Shown in pieces: positions 17,612 through 27,600 of a DNA stretch of 48,839 nucleotides. The position numbers and the translations under genes are program-made. The notes under the pieces are model-generated. The model saw only the letters and a list, made by a program, of their open reading frames with translations, did no database searches and was not told the DNA's origin. Position 1 is the first letter of the stretch. Each line of letters starts with the position of its first letter. Origin of the DNA: Chitinophagaceae bacterium (GTDB lineage: Bacteria > Bacteroidota > Bacteroidia > Chitinophagales > Chitinophagaceae); assembly GCA_009885535.1 (NCBI GenBank), contig VFKL01000109.1, positions 1 through 48,839 on the forward strand. The letters are read 5' to 3'.

Positions 17612-20050
17612 ATGAGAATTCTTTTTTCTATTTTATCTTTTTTATTTACCGCTGCATTATGTTTTGTATTGGATACTAAATCCGTTTTCAAACTGCCAAT
17701 GGGAAAACTTCTTTCTCCTCAGGCAGGAATTTGGCAAAATGCAGAATCTTTTGAAACCGATTTTTCCGACCAATTAAGCTTTGACCAACTCAAAGGAAAA
17801 ACTAATGTTTATTTGGATGAACGTCTTGTGCCTCATGTTTTTGCTGAAGAAGAATCGGATGCGTTTTTTGTACAAGGATATCTACATGCAAAATTTAGGT
17901 TGTGGCAAATGGATTTTCAAACCTTATATGCTGCCGGAAGGGCAAGCGAAGTGGTGGGTGATGTGGCTTTAAATCATGATAGAGAATTCAGAAGATTGGG
18001 TTTGGTGTTCGCCGCCGAAAAATCACTCGTTGAAATGGAAAATGATCCCATTTCCAAATCGGCTTGCGATGCATATACCGCTGGCGTTAACCAATATATC
18101 GCTTCTTTAAATTACAGCAGTTTGCCACTTGAATATAAGTTACTTGGTTATCTGCCCGAAAAATGGACCAACTTCAAATCCGCACTCCTATTAAAACACA
18201 TGGCTTATGATTTAACGGGCAATGATAAAGATTTTGAAATGACAGACGCAAAAGCTTCATTTTCTAAATCTGATTTTGATTTGCTTTTTCCGAGTATACA
18301 AGATTCATTGGATCCTATAATTCCTAAAAATACATTGTTTCCAACTGCTTCACTTCAACCAAGCCTTCCAGCATTTGCAGATTCTATTTATTTTGATTTT
18401 TTAAAAGATACCATTGCTATTCCTGAAGTTGAAATGCCTGATCAATCTAATGGCAGCAACAATTGGGCGGTTGATTCTAGCAAAACAAAATCGAAATACC
18501 CCATTCTTTGTAGCGATCCGCATCTCAAAATAAATACACCATCAGTTTGGTATGAAATGCAAATGTCTACGCCAAATTCAAATGTTTATGGAGCTAGTTT
18601 TCCGGGCGCGCTAGGCATCATTATTGGATTCAACGACAGTTGTGCTTTTGGGTTTACCAATGCAGGACGTGATGTAAAAGACTATTACGAAATTAAATTT
18701 AAAGATGCTTCCAAATCTGAATATTGGTTCGACAGCAATTGGGTAAAAACATCTTTAAGAATTGAAAAAATTAATATTGCAGGTAGGCCGGCTTTATATG
18801 ATACCGTTGCATACACCATTTTTGGTCCAGTAATTTATGATGCTTCTTTTTCTGGAAAAAACAATCAAGTCAATAAAAATTATGCCGTTCGTTGGTCGGC
18901 TCATGATAACAGCAACGAGTTTAAGTTTTTTTATTTACTCAATCATGCTCAAAATTACAACGACTTTCAGCAAGCGCTTCCATATTTAAAATCACCTGGT
19001 CAAAACTGTGTTTTTGCTTGTAAGAATGGAGATATTGCCATGCATGTTCAAGGTGCATTTCCTGCAAAATGGAAAGGACAAGGTGAATTTGTAATGCCAG
19101 GTTTCGATAGTAGTTATATGTGGCAAGGAATGATTCCTCAATCCGAAAATCCTTTTCAATTTAATCCACTAAGGGGATTTGTAAGCAGTGCCAATCAACG
19201 ACCTGCGGATTCGACTTATCCATATTTTATCGGCAGTAATTATCCGGTCTATCGAGGCTTGTATTTGAATCGTAAATTATCATCAATGAATGATATTACA
19301 ACTGCAGATATGATGACATTACAGACCAGTAACTATAATGTTTTTGCAGAAATAGCCATACCAATTGTACTAAAAAATATTCGAGTTGAACAACTCAATG
19401 AAAACGAAAGAAAATACTTTCAGAAATTAGAAAATTGGCGTTTTGAATATGATGTAAATACTACAGCGGCTACCATTTTTGAATTAACCTGGAATAAACT
19501 AACCGATACGATTTATAATGATGAATATGCCAACAAGCCTAAAAATACGGCAAGGCCATATAAAAGTACTTTGCTAGATGCATTGTTGAGTGATAGTAGT
19601 TATAAGTTTATTGATAATATTACAACAACAAATTTAGAGACAATAGAAGATGTGGTAACAGCAGCATTTAAATTTGCATCATTAGAAGCCAATCAGCTTG
19701 AAAAGCAAAACAAACTTTCGTGGGGTAAATATAAGGATACACATGTAGATCATTTACTGAAATTGCCAGGTTTTGGAGCCGAGCATTTAAAAATTGGCGG
19801 AAATGAAAATTGCATCAATGCAACCAAGTCCGCTCATGGGCCTAGTTGGAGAATGATTGTAAACTTAACACCAAATACAGATGCTTATGGCATTTATCCT
19901 GGTGGACAAAATGGAAATCCGGGAAGCCGTTTTTATGATGACGGAATTGACAATTGGGCGCAAGGCAAATATTATAATTTATGGATGATGCGCGCCGAAG
20001 AAAAAAATGATTTGCGCGTGAAATGGAAAATGGTTTTTAGTAATAAGTAA
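17612..20050 (+). CDS. Penicillin acylase family protein (Ntn hydrolase)
   Basis: Periplasmic or outer-membrane-side N-terminal nucleophile amidohydrolase. A hydrophobic leader (residues 1-20, MRILFSILSFLFTAALCFVL) precedes an alpha-chain region; DAFFVQGYLHAKFRLWQMDF (83-102) is a family block. The predicted self-cleavage site is Gly281-Ser282 in SNGSNNWAVD, making Ser282 the nucleophile of the beta chain. Further motifs are SDPHL, GASFPGALGIIIGFN and, near the C-terminus, the GPSWRMIV and GGQNGNPGSRFYDD segments. At 812 residues the length is normal. Natural substrates of Bacteroidota members (N-acyl compounds such as homoserine lactones or lipopeptides) are unknown. The next gene is 100 bp away. 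Confidence 0.93.
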   Translation: MRILFSILSFLFTAALCFVLDTKSVFKLPMGKLLSPQAGIWQNAESFETDFSDQLSFDQLKGKTNVYLDERLVPHVFAEEESDAFFVQGYLHAKFRLWQMDFQTLYAAGRASEVVGDVALNHDREFRRLGLVFAAEKSLVEMENDPISKSACDAYTAGVNQYIASLNYSSLPLEYKLLGYLPEKWTNFKSALLLKHMAYDLTGNDKDFEMTDAKASFSKSDFDLLFPSIQDSLDPIIPKNTLFPTASLQPSLPAFADSIYFDFLKDTIAIPEVEMPDQSNGSNNWAVDSSKTKSKYPILCSDPHLKINTPSVWYEMQMSTPNSNVYGASFPGALGIIIGFNDSCAFGFTNAGRDVKDYYEIKFKDASKSEYWFDSNWVKTSLRIEKINIAGRPALYDTVAYTIFGPVIYDASFSGKNNQVNKNYAVRWSAHDNSNEFKFFYLLNHAQNYNDFQQALPYLKSPGQNCVFACKNGDIAMHVQGAFPAKWKGQGEFVMPGFDSSYMWQGMIPQSENPFQFNPLRGFVSSANQRPADSTYPYFIGSNYPVYRGLYLNRKLSSMNDITTADMMTLQTSNYNVFAEIAIPIVLKNIRVEQLNENERKYFQKLENWRFEYDVNTTAATIFELTWNKLTDTIYNDEYANKPKNTARPYKSTLLDALLSDSSYKFIDNITTTNLETIEDVVTAAFKFASLEANQLEKQNKLSWGKYKDTHVDHLLKLPGFGAEHLKIGGNENCINATKSAHGPSWRMIVNLTPNTDAYGIYPGGQNGNPGSRFYDDGIDNWAQGKYYNLWMMRAEEKNDLRVKWKMVFSNK

Positions 20051-20150
20051 AAAATAGAAAGTAAAAATTCAAAAGCGAAAATCCAAAAATGGAAAGTGAA
20101 GTCGATAATAAACGATCATCTTTTTAATTTTCAATTTTAACTTAACACAA

Positions 20151-20504
20151 ATGAAATTTATAACCAGTATTATTTTAATGGCCTTATTGAGCTTTTCGTT
20201 TTGCATTTTTCTGCCATGGTGGAGCATCGCCATTGCATGTTTTTTGGTGGCTATATGCATCCCACAAAAGAATTGGGTTTCTTTTATTGCTGGTTTTATT
20301 TCCTTGTTTTTACTTTGGTATGGTTTAAGTTTTTGGATAAGTTTTCATAATGGACATTTACTTGCAAATAGAATTTCGAAATTAATTTTACAACAAGAGA
20401 ACTCTTTTTTACTTGTTTTGATAACTGCTTTAATTGGTGGAATTGTTGGCGGACTTTCAGCGCTTTCAGGATCTTTAATCAGAAAAAATTTTAAGCATGC
20501 GTAA
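20151..20504 (+). CDS. Small hydrophobic membrane protein of unknown function
   Basis: A 117-residue protein with about four hydrophobic segments (roughly 3-22, 24-40, 44-66 and 83-106) and a positively charged tail RKNFKHA. No family motif is recognised. Its last eight bases (ATGCGTAA, 20497-20504) contain the start codon of the following DUF5686 gene, so the two are translationally coupled, which argues that this is a real gene and may act with the outer-membrane barrel protein. Confidence 0.75.
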   Translation: MKFITSIILMALLSFSFCIFLPWWSIAIACFLVAICIPQKNWVSFIAGFISLFLLWYGLSFWISFHNGHLLANRISKLILQQENSFLLVLITALIGGIVGGLSALSGSLIRKNFKHA

Positions 20505-23058
20505 GCTTGTCATTGTTTTGGTTTTAATTTGTTTTTCAACAAATTTATTTGCACAAAAAATTTATGGTACAGTAAAAAATGCAAATGGTGTAGCATTGCC
20601 TTTTGCTTCAATCAGCATCAAAGGCACTTCCTTAGGCGTTAATGCCAATCAGCAAGCAAGTTATGTGTATTCGTTGCCAGTCGGCAAATACGTTGTAGTT
20701 TGTCAGCATATAGGCTACGAAACAGCAGAACGTGCTATTGATTTAAAAGAAAATACTGAAATTGATTTTGTGCTTACAGAAAGAAAACTGTTGATGAAGG
20801 AACTGATTATTGGCACAGGCGAAAATCCAGCGTATGCAATCATTAGATCTGCCATTAAAAAAAGAGATTATTTCAATAATCAAGTTAAAGGTTTTGAATG
20901 CGATTTATATGCCAAGGATTTAATTAAGTTGAGAAGTTTGCCGGATAAAGTAATGGGAAAAAAAGTAGAGAAAGATAGTCGAAAAGGGATGGGCTTGGAT
21001 TCGTCGGGGAAAGGCATCATTTATTTATCTGAATCCATTTCTACATTATATAAAGCACAGCCAGATAAATTTAAAATGTTGGTTAAAAGCAGCCGTGTAA
21101 GTGGTAGCAATAATTTCGGATTTACATTCCCTGCATTTATAAACATGTACCAAAATAATGTAAATGTTTTTGATGGCGCTTTTAATAAAAGAGGTTTTGT
21201 TTCGCCAATTGCAGATGGTGCACTTCGTTTTTACAAATTTAAAATGTTAGGCAGTTTTGTTGAAAATGGCAAAACGATAAACACCATTCGCGTAACACCA
21301 AAAAGAAATTACGAACCTTTGTTTTCAGGGATCATAAACATTGTAGACGATGAATGGGCGATTCATAGTTTTGATTTTTCTTTAACAAAGAAATCTCAAC
21401 TTGAAATTATAGACACGCTTCAAATTTCTCAATTGCATATCGCATTGGATCAAAATGTTTGGCGTGTTAAAAATCAGATGATCTACTTTAATTTGAAACT
21501 ATTTGGTATTGATGTAATTGGTAGCTTTTTATCTGTTTATTCTGATTATAAAATCAATCCGGTTTTTGATAAAAAATTATTTGACAAAACCATTATTATT
21601 TATGATTCCGCAGTAAACAAAAAGCAAAGAAATTATTGGGATTCTGTTAGGCCTGTTCAGTTAATGGCAGATGAACAATTTGATTATAAATTTAAAGACA
21701 GTTTACTTGTTGTTGCCATGGACTCTGCTGCAATCAATAATAATGTAGACACATTGAAAAAAAGACAAGGAAAAATTAGCATTAGTAGTTTGTTTTTTCC
21801 TGGCTTAAATAGAACGCATTACAGTAAAACGAATCAATACAAATGGGGCATTGAACCATTATTAACCAACACACAATTTAATTCTGTAGAAGGATTGTCG
21901 CTTACTTTAAGTGGTTATTATGAAAAGCGATTCAAAAAGTTGAAATCTAAATTAACCATTAAACCCAATTTTAGATATGGTTTTGTAAACACACATTTTA
22001 ATAGTTGGATTGATGTCATCTGGCGTAAATATGATGCAGGAATTTCCGATGAAATAAAAAATTATAACATTGCCTTTTCAGCTGGAAAAAAAGTGGATCA
22101 GTATAATACTTCAAATCCAATACTACCATTAGTGAATACATTTAGCACATTGTTTGATGGGAAAAATGAAATGAAAATTTATGAAAAATATTTCGGAAAT
22201 ATCAGCTACAATCAAACTTTTGAAAATGGAGTTAAAATAAAATTATCTTCTTTTTACGAAGATAGAATGCCTTTGGAAAATACAACATCGTATACATTCG
22301 ATAAGAAAAATGCGCTTCGAATAACAAGCAATACACCATTGAATAAATATTTTACCAACCTCGATATTAAACACCAAGCTTTTGTAGCACATGTTTCTAT
22401 AAGCGTAAAGCCAGGTCAACGATACATTCAGTTCCCCAAAAGAAAAGTTCCAATAGGTTCAGATTATCCAACTTTTTCAATTGGATATAGCAAAGGAATA
22501 AATGGAATTTTGGGTAGTGATGTGAACTTTGACAAGTGGAATTTTGATATTCAAGATGATAAGAATTTCAAACTTTTAGGGTTATTGAAATATAAGTTAA
22601 GTATGGGTGGATTTTTAAACAATAAAGTAGTTTTTTTACAAGATTTAAAGCACTTTAATTCCAATGTCGTTCGAGCTACATCTAATTATGTAAATGGTTT
22701 TCAATTGATGAACTCTTATATTAATTCCAATGCTGCAAAATTGTATTATGAAGCACATTTGGAGCATCATTTGAATGGGTTAATAACCAATAAAATACCT
22801 TATTTTAAAAAGCTTAATTGGGATTTAGTAGGAGGTTGCAATGCTTATTTTATAAAAAATAATGACCGTTATGAGGAGGTATTTGTTGGGTTAGAAAACA
22901 TCTTTAAAATTTTCAGATTAGATTTTGTTACAGCTTTTCAAAATGGAAAATATCAAAATGCTTCTTTCGTTTTGGGTGCTGGTGGTTTATTGGGTTCCGG
23001 GTCAGGCTCCAACTCAGAATCATCATCTAACGGTAGAAGCATAAGTATTGGGTTTTAA
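20497..23058 (+). CDS. DUF5686 / carboxypeptidase-like regulatory domain outer membrane protein
   Basis: An 853-residue predicted outer-membrane protein. A signal peptide (MRKLVIVLVLICFSTNLFAQ, 1-20) is followed by a carboxypeptidase-regulatory-like beta domain (about 21-95: YGTVKNANGVALPFASISIKG through VVVCQHIGYETAER and FVLTERKLLMKEL), as in TonB-dependent receptor plug extensions. IIGTGENPAYAIIRSAIKKRDYF is the characteristic opening of the DUF5686 region. The rest alternates short hydrophobic beta strands, consistent with a barrel, ending in a Gly/Ser-rich loop and a C-terminal strand SISIGF. There is no TonB-box evidence. Overlap of 8 bp with the preceding gene. Confidence 0.87.
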   Translation: MRKLVIVLVLICFSTNLFAQKIYGTVKNANGVALPFASISIKGTSLGVNANQQASYVYSLPVGKYVVVCQHIGYETAERAIDLKENTEIDFVLTERKLLMKELIIGTGENPAYAIIRSAIKKRDYFNNQVKGFECDLYAKDLIKLRSLPDKVMGKKVEKDSRKGMGLDSSGKGIIYLSESISTLYKAQPDKFKMLVKSSRVSGSNNFGFTFPAFINMYQNNVNVFDGAFNKRGFVSPIADGALRFYKFKMLGSFVENGKTINTIRVTPKRNYEPLFSGIINIVDDEWAIHSFDFSLTKKSQLEIIDTLQISQLHIALDQNVWRVKNQMIYFNLKLFGIDVIGSFLSVYSDYKINPVFDKKLFDKTIIIYDSAVNKKQRNYWDSVRPVQLMADEQFDYKFKDSLLVVAMDSAAINNNVDTLKKRQGKISISSLFFPGLNRTHYSKTNQYKWGIEPLLTNTQFNSVEGLSLTLSGYYEKRFKKLKSKLTIKPNFRYGFVNTHFNSWIDVIWRKYDAGISDEIKNYNIAFSAGKKVDQYNTSNPILPLVNTFSTLFDGKNEMKIYEKYFGNISYNQTFENGVKIKLSSFYEDRMPLENTTSYTFDKKNALRITSNTPLNKYFTNLDIKHQAFVAHVSISVKPGQRYIQFPKRKVPIGSDYPTFSIGYSKGINGILGSDVNFDKWNFDIQDDKNFKLLGLLKYKLSMGGFLNNKVVFLQDLKHFNSNVVRATSNYVNGFQLMNSYINSNAAKLYYEAHLEHHLNGLITNKIPYFKKLNWDLVGGCNAYFIKNNDRYEEVFVGLENIFKIFRLDFVTAFQNGKYQNASFVLGAGGLLGSGSGSNSESSSNGRSISIGF

Positions 23059-23085
23059 TTAAAAAATGCGCCCGCCACTAAGTTG

Positions 23086-23106
23086 AAATGCTTGCAGCAT
23101 TTTTTT
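23086..23106 (+). terminator. Hairpin with T-run after the DUF5686 gene
   Basis: AAATGCT / AGCATTT 7-bp stem with a TGC loop and a T-run to 23106. The same sequence appears inverted at 39883-39903 and 40102-40123, so this terminator is part of a repeated module. Confidence 0.7.
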
Positions 23107-23235
23107 GACACGAAGGTACGAAGGCGCAAAGGCACGAAGTTTTTTTCACGCAAAGCTCGCAAAGGAACAAGGACGCAAAGCAAGAATAATTTCATCTTAA
23201 ACCTTTAAACCAGCAAAGCGATTTAAACCTTCGGT
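23107..23235 (-). repeat. CTTTGCG/CTTCGTG-type repeat plus ACCAGCAAAGCG unit
   Basis: Fills most of the 329-bp spacer between the DUF5686 gene and trhO. It reads ACGAAGG, CGCAAAGG, CACGAAG units on the plus strand, then TTTAAACCAGC and AAAGCGATTTAAACC at about 23196-23230. The same order of modules (hairpin, CTTTGCG tract, GCGAAGCG unit) occurs reverse-complemented at 39848-40028. The remainder (23236-23387) is AT-rich with AAAAAGTAAAAAGTT and no visible gene. Confidence 0.75.
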
Positions 23236-23387
23236 GTGGCTGGTAAAAAGTAAAAAGTTAGGGGCCGTTTTTTAAATTTTTACTTTTAAATTTTTAATTG
23301 TCCTAATTTAGCATTGTTAATTTGGTTTGCCCTGCAAGCATCCAATCTTTTTAGATTTTCCAAGTAATTGGAATCAAATTTTAAATT

Positions 23388-24416
23388 ATGGCTGTACTAC
23401 ACAACCGAGTTTCCCAAGAGGAGCTCAAAAAATTACTATTTCAAGAAACTGAATTTAGAGTTACCGTTTCTTTTTACCAGTATTTTAATGTTGAAAATCC
23501 TCAAGTGTTCAGAGATGATTTATACAAGGGATTAAATGATTTAAAAGTATTTGGTAGGGTTTACATTGCAAGTGAAGGCATAAATGCACAAGCCAGCATT
23601 CCGCAAAGTAATTACGAATTGTTTAAGGCATTTCTTTATAGTTTCTCCGCATTAAATGGCATTAGAATAAATATTGCTGTTGATGATGATGGCAAATCTT
23701 TTTGGGTATTGAAAATTAAAATCAGGGATAAAATTGTCGCTGATGGCATTAAAGATCCGGAATTCAACATGGAAAATAAAGGCAAATATGTTGATGCCAC
23801 CACTTTTAATACACTTGCTGATGATCCCAATACCTTGATTGTAGACATGCGCAATCATTACGAATATGAAGTTGGGCATTTTAAAAACGCCATTGAAATC
23901 CCAAGCGATACATTTAGAGAGCAATTGCCCATGGCGGCTTCTATGCTCGAAAATGAAAAAGAAAAAAACATCATCATGTATTGTACCGGAGGCATTCGTT
24001 GCGAAAAGGCAAGTGCGTATATGCTTCATCGTGGATTTAAAAATGTTTTTCATCTCGAAGGTGGAATAATTCACTATACCAATTCTGTTAAAACTCAATC
24101 GCTAAACAATAAATTTCATGGGAAGAATTTTGTTTTTGATAATCGATTGGGCGAAAGAATTACGGATGAAATTATTTCGACCTGCCATCAATGTGAAACA
24201 GCTGCCGATGATCATACCAATTGTAAAAACGAAGCCTGTCATTTGCTTTTTATTCAATGTAAAAAATGTGCTGAACAATATCAAGGCTGTTGCAGTCAGC
24301 ATTGTACCGATACCATAAATTTACCAGAAGAAGTGCAAAAAGAATTGAGGAAAGGTATCGATAAAGGAAGGATGGTTTTTAATAAATCTCGACAACGATT
24401 GAAGAAGAATAGTTGA
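23388..24416 (+). CDS. trhO: tRNA uridine(34) hydroxylase TrhO (rhodanese-related)
   Basis: TrhO/YceA uses O2 to make 5-hydroxyuridine at tRNA wobble position 34. The 342-residue protein has the N-terminal UPF0176 domain with [17 protein letters not shown] (56-72), a rhodanese domain starting near residue 148 ([21 protein letters not shown]) and the active loop [11 protein letters not shown] with the reactive Cys199. A cysteine-rich tail follows ([24 protein letters not shown], about residues 265-305), probably a zinc-binding module. It is a single gene flanked by repeat spacers. Confidence 0.94.
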   Translation: MAVLHNRVSQEELKKLLFQETEFRVTVSFYQYFNVENPQVFRDDLYKGLNDLKVFGRVYIASEGINAQASIPQSNYELFKAFLYSFSALNGIRINIAVDDDGKSFWVLKIKIRDKIVADGIKDPEFNMENKGKYVDATTFNTLADDPNTLIVDMRNHYEYEVGHFKNAIEIPSDTFREQLPMAASMLENEKEKNIIMYCTGGIRCEKASAYMLHRGFKNVFHLEGGIIHYTNSVKTQSLNNKFHGKNFVFDNRLGERITDEIISTCHQCETAADDHTNCKNEACHLLFIQCKKCAEQYQGCCSQHCTDTINLPEEVQKELRKGIDKGRMVFNKSRQRLKKNS

Positions 24417-24491
24417 TTTTAGCAACTAATTACCAAAATAAACTTATTATTTCAGCCAAACAATAATGGCTAATTTTATAATAAACAGAGG

Positions 24492-24600
24492 TTATACCGA
24501 TTGGATATTTGTAATGGTCCAATGAAATTGTCCCAAACAACTATCACATCGGCATTTTACCACAAAATCGAGGACTAAATTGTAATTCAAATTGGTATTA
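24492..24600 (-). mobile_element. 109-bp MITE-like element, copy 2
   Basis: Inverted relative to copy 1 (10117-10225), same length of 109 bp, gap-free alignment, similarity highest in the GGGACAATTT-CATTGGACCAT core and at both ends. Ends TTATACCGATTGG and TTGGTATTA are imperfect inverted repeats. It stops 2 bp before the TTG start of the 1166-residue gene, so that gene's leader and part of its promoter must come from this element. Confidence 0.75.
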
Positions 24601-24602
24601 TA

Positions 24603-27600
24603 TTGAAAATTAAGCTGATAATATTATTCTTATTCCTTAACGTCTTTTTTAGTTTGGATCCATTATTGGCACAATGGAAACCCAATGGATTGTCGAACAT
24701 CAGAAAGAAAAAAATTTCAACAATATTATCGACTATAAAACTCGACAATTTCAGTATTGTACCCAACAGCTTTTATATTGTAGAATCAAACATCGGAAAC
24801 TATACATTAAATGAAGCGGATGCCGTTTTAATTTGGATAAAAAAACCAATTCAAGATTCAATAACGGTTGTTTATCGCGTATTTCCTTTTGCATTGAAAA
24901 TGAAATTCTTTCAATACAAATATGATAGTGTACGTAATAATTTCATCGCTGAAAAGCCATTGAAAATAAAAAATGTAGCTTCTGGAAATGATATTCCCCT
25001 TTTTGATTTTAAAGGGTTACAATCGGAGGGAAGTATTGGTCGATCTATTTCATTCGGCAACAATCAAGATGCGGTATTAAATTCATCTTTGAATCTTCAA
25101 TTGAGTGGAATGATTGGCGATAGCATGGAACTTACGGCATCTATAACGGATAACTCTATGCCCATACAACCCGATGGAAATACAAGAGACCTCAGGGATT
25201 TCGATCGCATTTTTTTACAGATAAAAAAGAAAAATTGGCATCTTGATCTCGGCGATTTAGATTTAAAAGAAAATCAAAGTTCATATTTAAGTTTTAGTAA
25301 AAGAATTCAAGGCGTTTCGTTTTTTAATTCCACAAAAATAAATTCAAATAATACAAACGAAATATTTTTAAGTGGCTCAATTGCCAAAGGGAAATACACA
25401 AGAAATGTCATTAAACCAATTGAAAGAAATCAAGGACCTTACCGATTACAAGGCGCAAATAATGAGCTTTATTTTATGGTATTGGCAGGTACAGAAAAAG
25501 TATATATCGATGGGTTTTTATTAACACGAGGCGAGGATCAAGATTATATCATTAACTACAATAGCGCAGAACTTACGTTTACACCCAAGCAAATCATTAC
25601 CAAAGACAAACGCATTCAAATCGAATTTGAATATGCGGATCGTAATTATTTAAATACTCAATTTTACATTTCAGATCAATGGAATTTTAAAAATAAATTG
25701 AAATTAAACTTTGCGGCTTATTCAAATTCGGATCAGAAGACTTCGCCAATAGATCAGCCATTAACCATATCGCAACAAAATTTGCTTAAAAATATTGGCG
25801 ACAGTGTTCAAAATGCATTCATTTCAATGGCATCAAGTGATACTTTTTCAAATGGAAAAATTTTATACAAAAAAATCGATACCATTTATAACAATGGAAC
25901 ACATGATTCGGTATTTGTATTTTCTAGGGATAACAATGAAGCTTTGTATAACGTAACGTTTACGTACGTAGGTGCTGGAAACGGGAATTATAGAACCTTA
26001 CCCAATGGCGCCAATGGAAAAGTTTTTCAATGGATTAGGCCCGATGCATCTATGCGTAAACAAGGCGATTATTTACCGGTGAGTTATTTAATTACACCCA
26101 AACAACAACAAGTTTATGCCGTTGGTTTGTTGTACAATGTTACCCAAAATACAAGCATTCAAACTGATGTTGCTTTAAGTAATTACGACATAAATCTATA
26201 TTCTAATTTAGACAAAGAAAATAACAAGGGGTTGGCTGGTAAAGTAAACGTAAAACATCAATTTAATCCAATTGACTTTTTAAAATCAAAACATGTAATT
26301 GAATTTAATGGTGGTTTTGAATGGGTGCAGAAATCTTTCAGGCCGATAGAAAGATTAAGGAGTATAGAATTTCTTAGAGATTGGAGTTTAAATACAGATG
26401 TAACTTCTGCTAACGAAAAATTAGTAAACGCTAGCGTTAAATTAACCGGTAAAAAAGGAGGGAATCTACAATATGCTGTTTTAGTGTATAACCGAGATGA
26501 AAATTACAAAGCATACAAACACCAATTGAAAGTACAATCTCAAATAAAATATTTTACGGTTTCTTCGAATTCAAGTTTGATTCAATTGAATGATGCGTAT
26601 AAATCGGGATATTTTTTTAGGCCAAATGTTGAAATCAAAAATCAATTTAAAAAATTACATGAAACAGAAGTTGGGCTAAGTTTTTCTGCTGAAATTAATA
26701 AAATAAAAAATGTAGTTGCCGATACGTTTACTCCAGGCAGTTTTTCTTTTAGCCGTTTTGAAGCTTTCATACGTTCTAATCCACAACAAAAAAACAATTG
26801 GAGCATCAACTATTTTACACGACACGATTGGTTGCCGTTTAATCAAATTTGGACTAAAATGGATAAAAGTGATAATCTAGGATTTACCATTAATCTTTTA
26901 AAAAATGAGCAACAGCAATTGAAAACAACAGCGGGCTTTAGATCATTACAAGTGTTGAATAGTGGAACGAATAATCAAAAACCAGATAAATCTTTTTTAG
27001 CTCGTTTTGAATATGGCTTTGATAAATGGAAAGGATTGGTGAAAGGAGACGCATTTTATGAATTGGGTAGTGGGCAGGAACAAAAAAGAGCGTTTACGTA
27101 TGTGGCTGTTCCAATAGGGCAGGGGCTTTACACATGGAACGATTATAACAATAATGGTATTGAAGAGTTGAATGAATTTGAAGTAGGCGTTTTTCAGGAT
27201 CAAAAAAAGTACATTCGAATTTTTACGCCAAGCAATGAATACGTCAAAACAAACTTCTTACAGTTTAATTATAATGTAGAGTTTATTCCCAAGCAATTGA
27301 TTCATTCAAATAAAAATAACTTCTTGAATGTGTTGAAACGCAGCAGTTTGAATTCGAGTTGGCAAATAAATAAAAAGATTACCGATTTGAAATTAATTGT
27401 TGTTAATCCTTTTGGAAATGGGTTTGCAGATACCGCTTTGATTTCTGGAAGTTCGGTATTGACCAATTCTTTATTGATGAATAGAACAAGTGCTTTGTGG
27501 GGTGTTGATATCACACAAACGAATACATCGGCACAGGCTTTGCTCACGTATGGCGCAGAAAAAAGGTTGTCAAACCGTTGGCAAGGCAAGTTGCGGGTTC

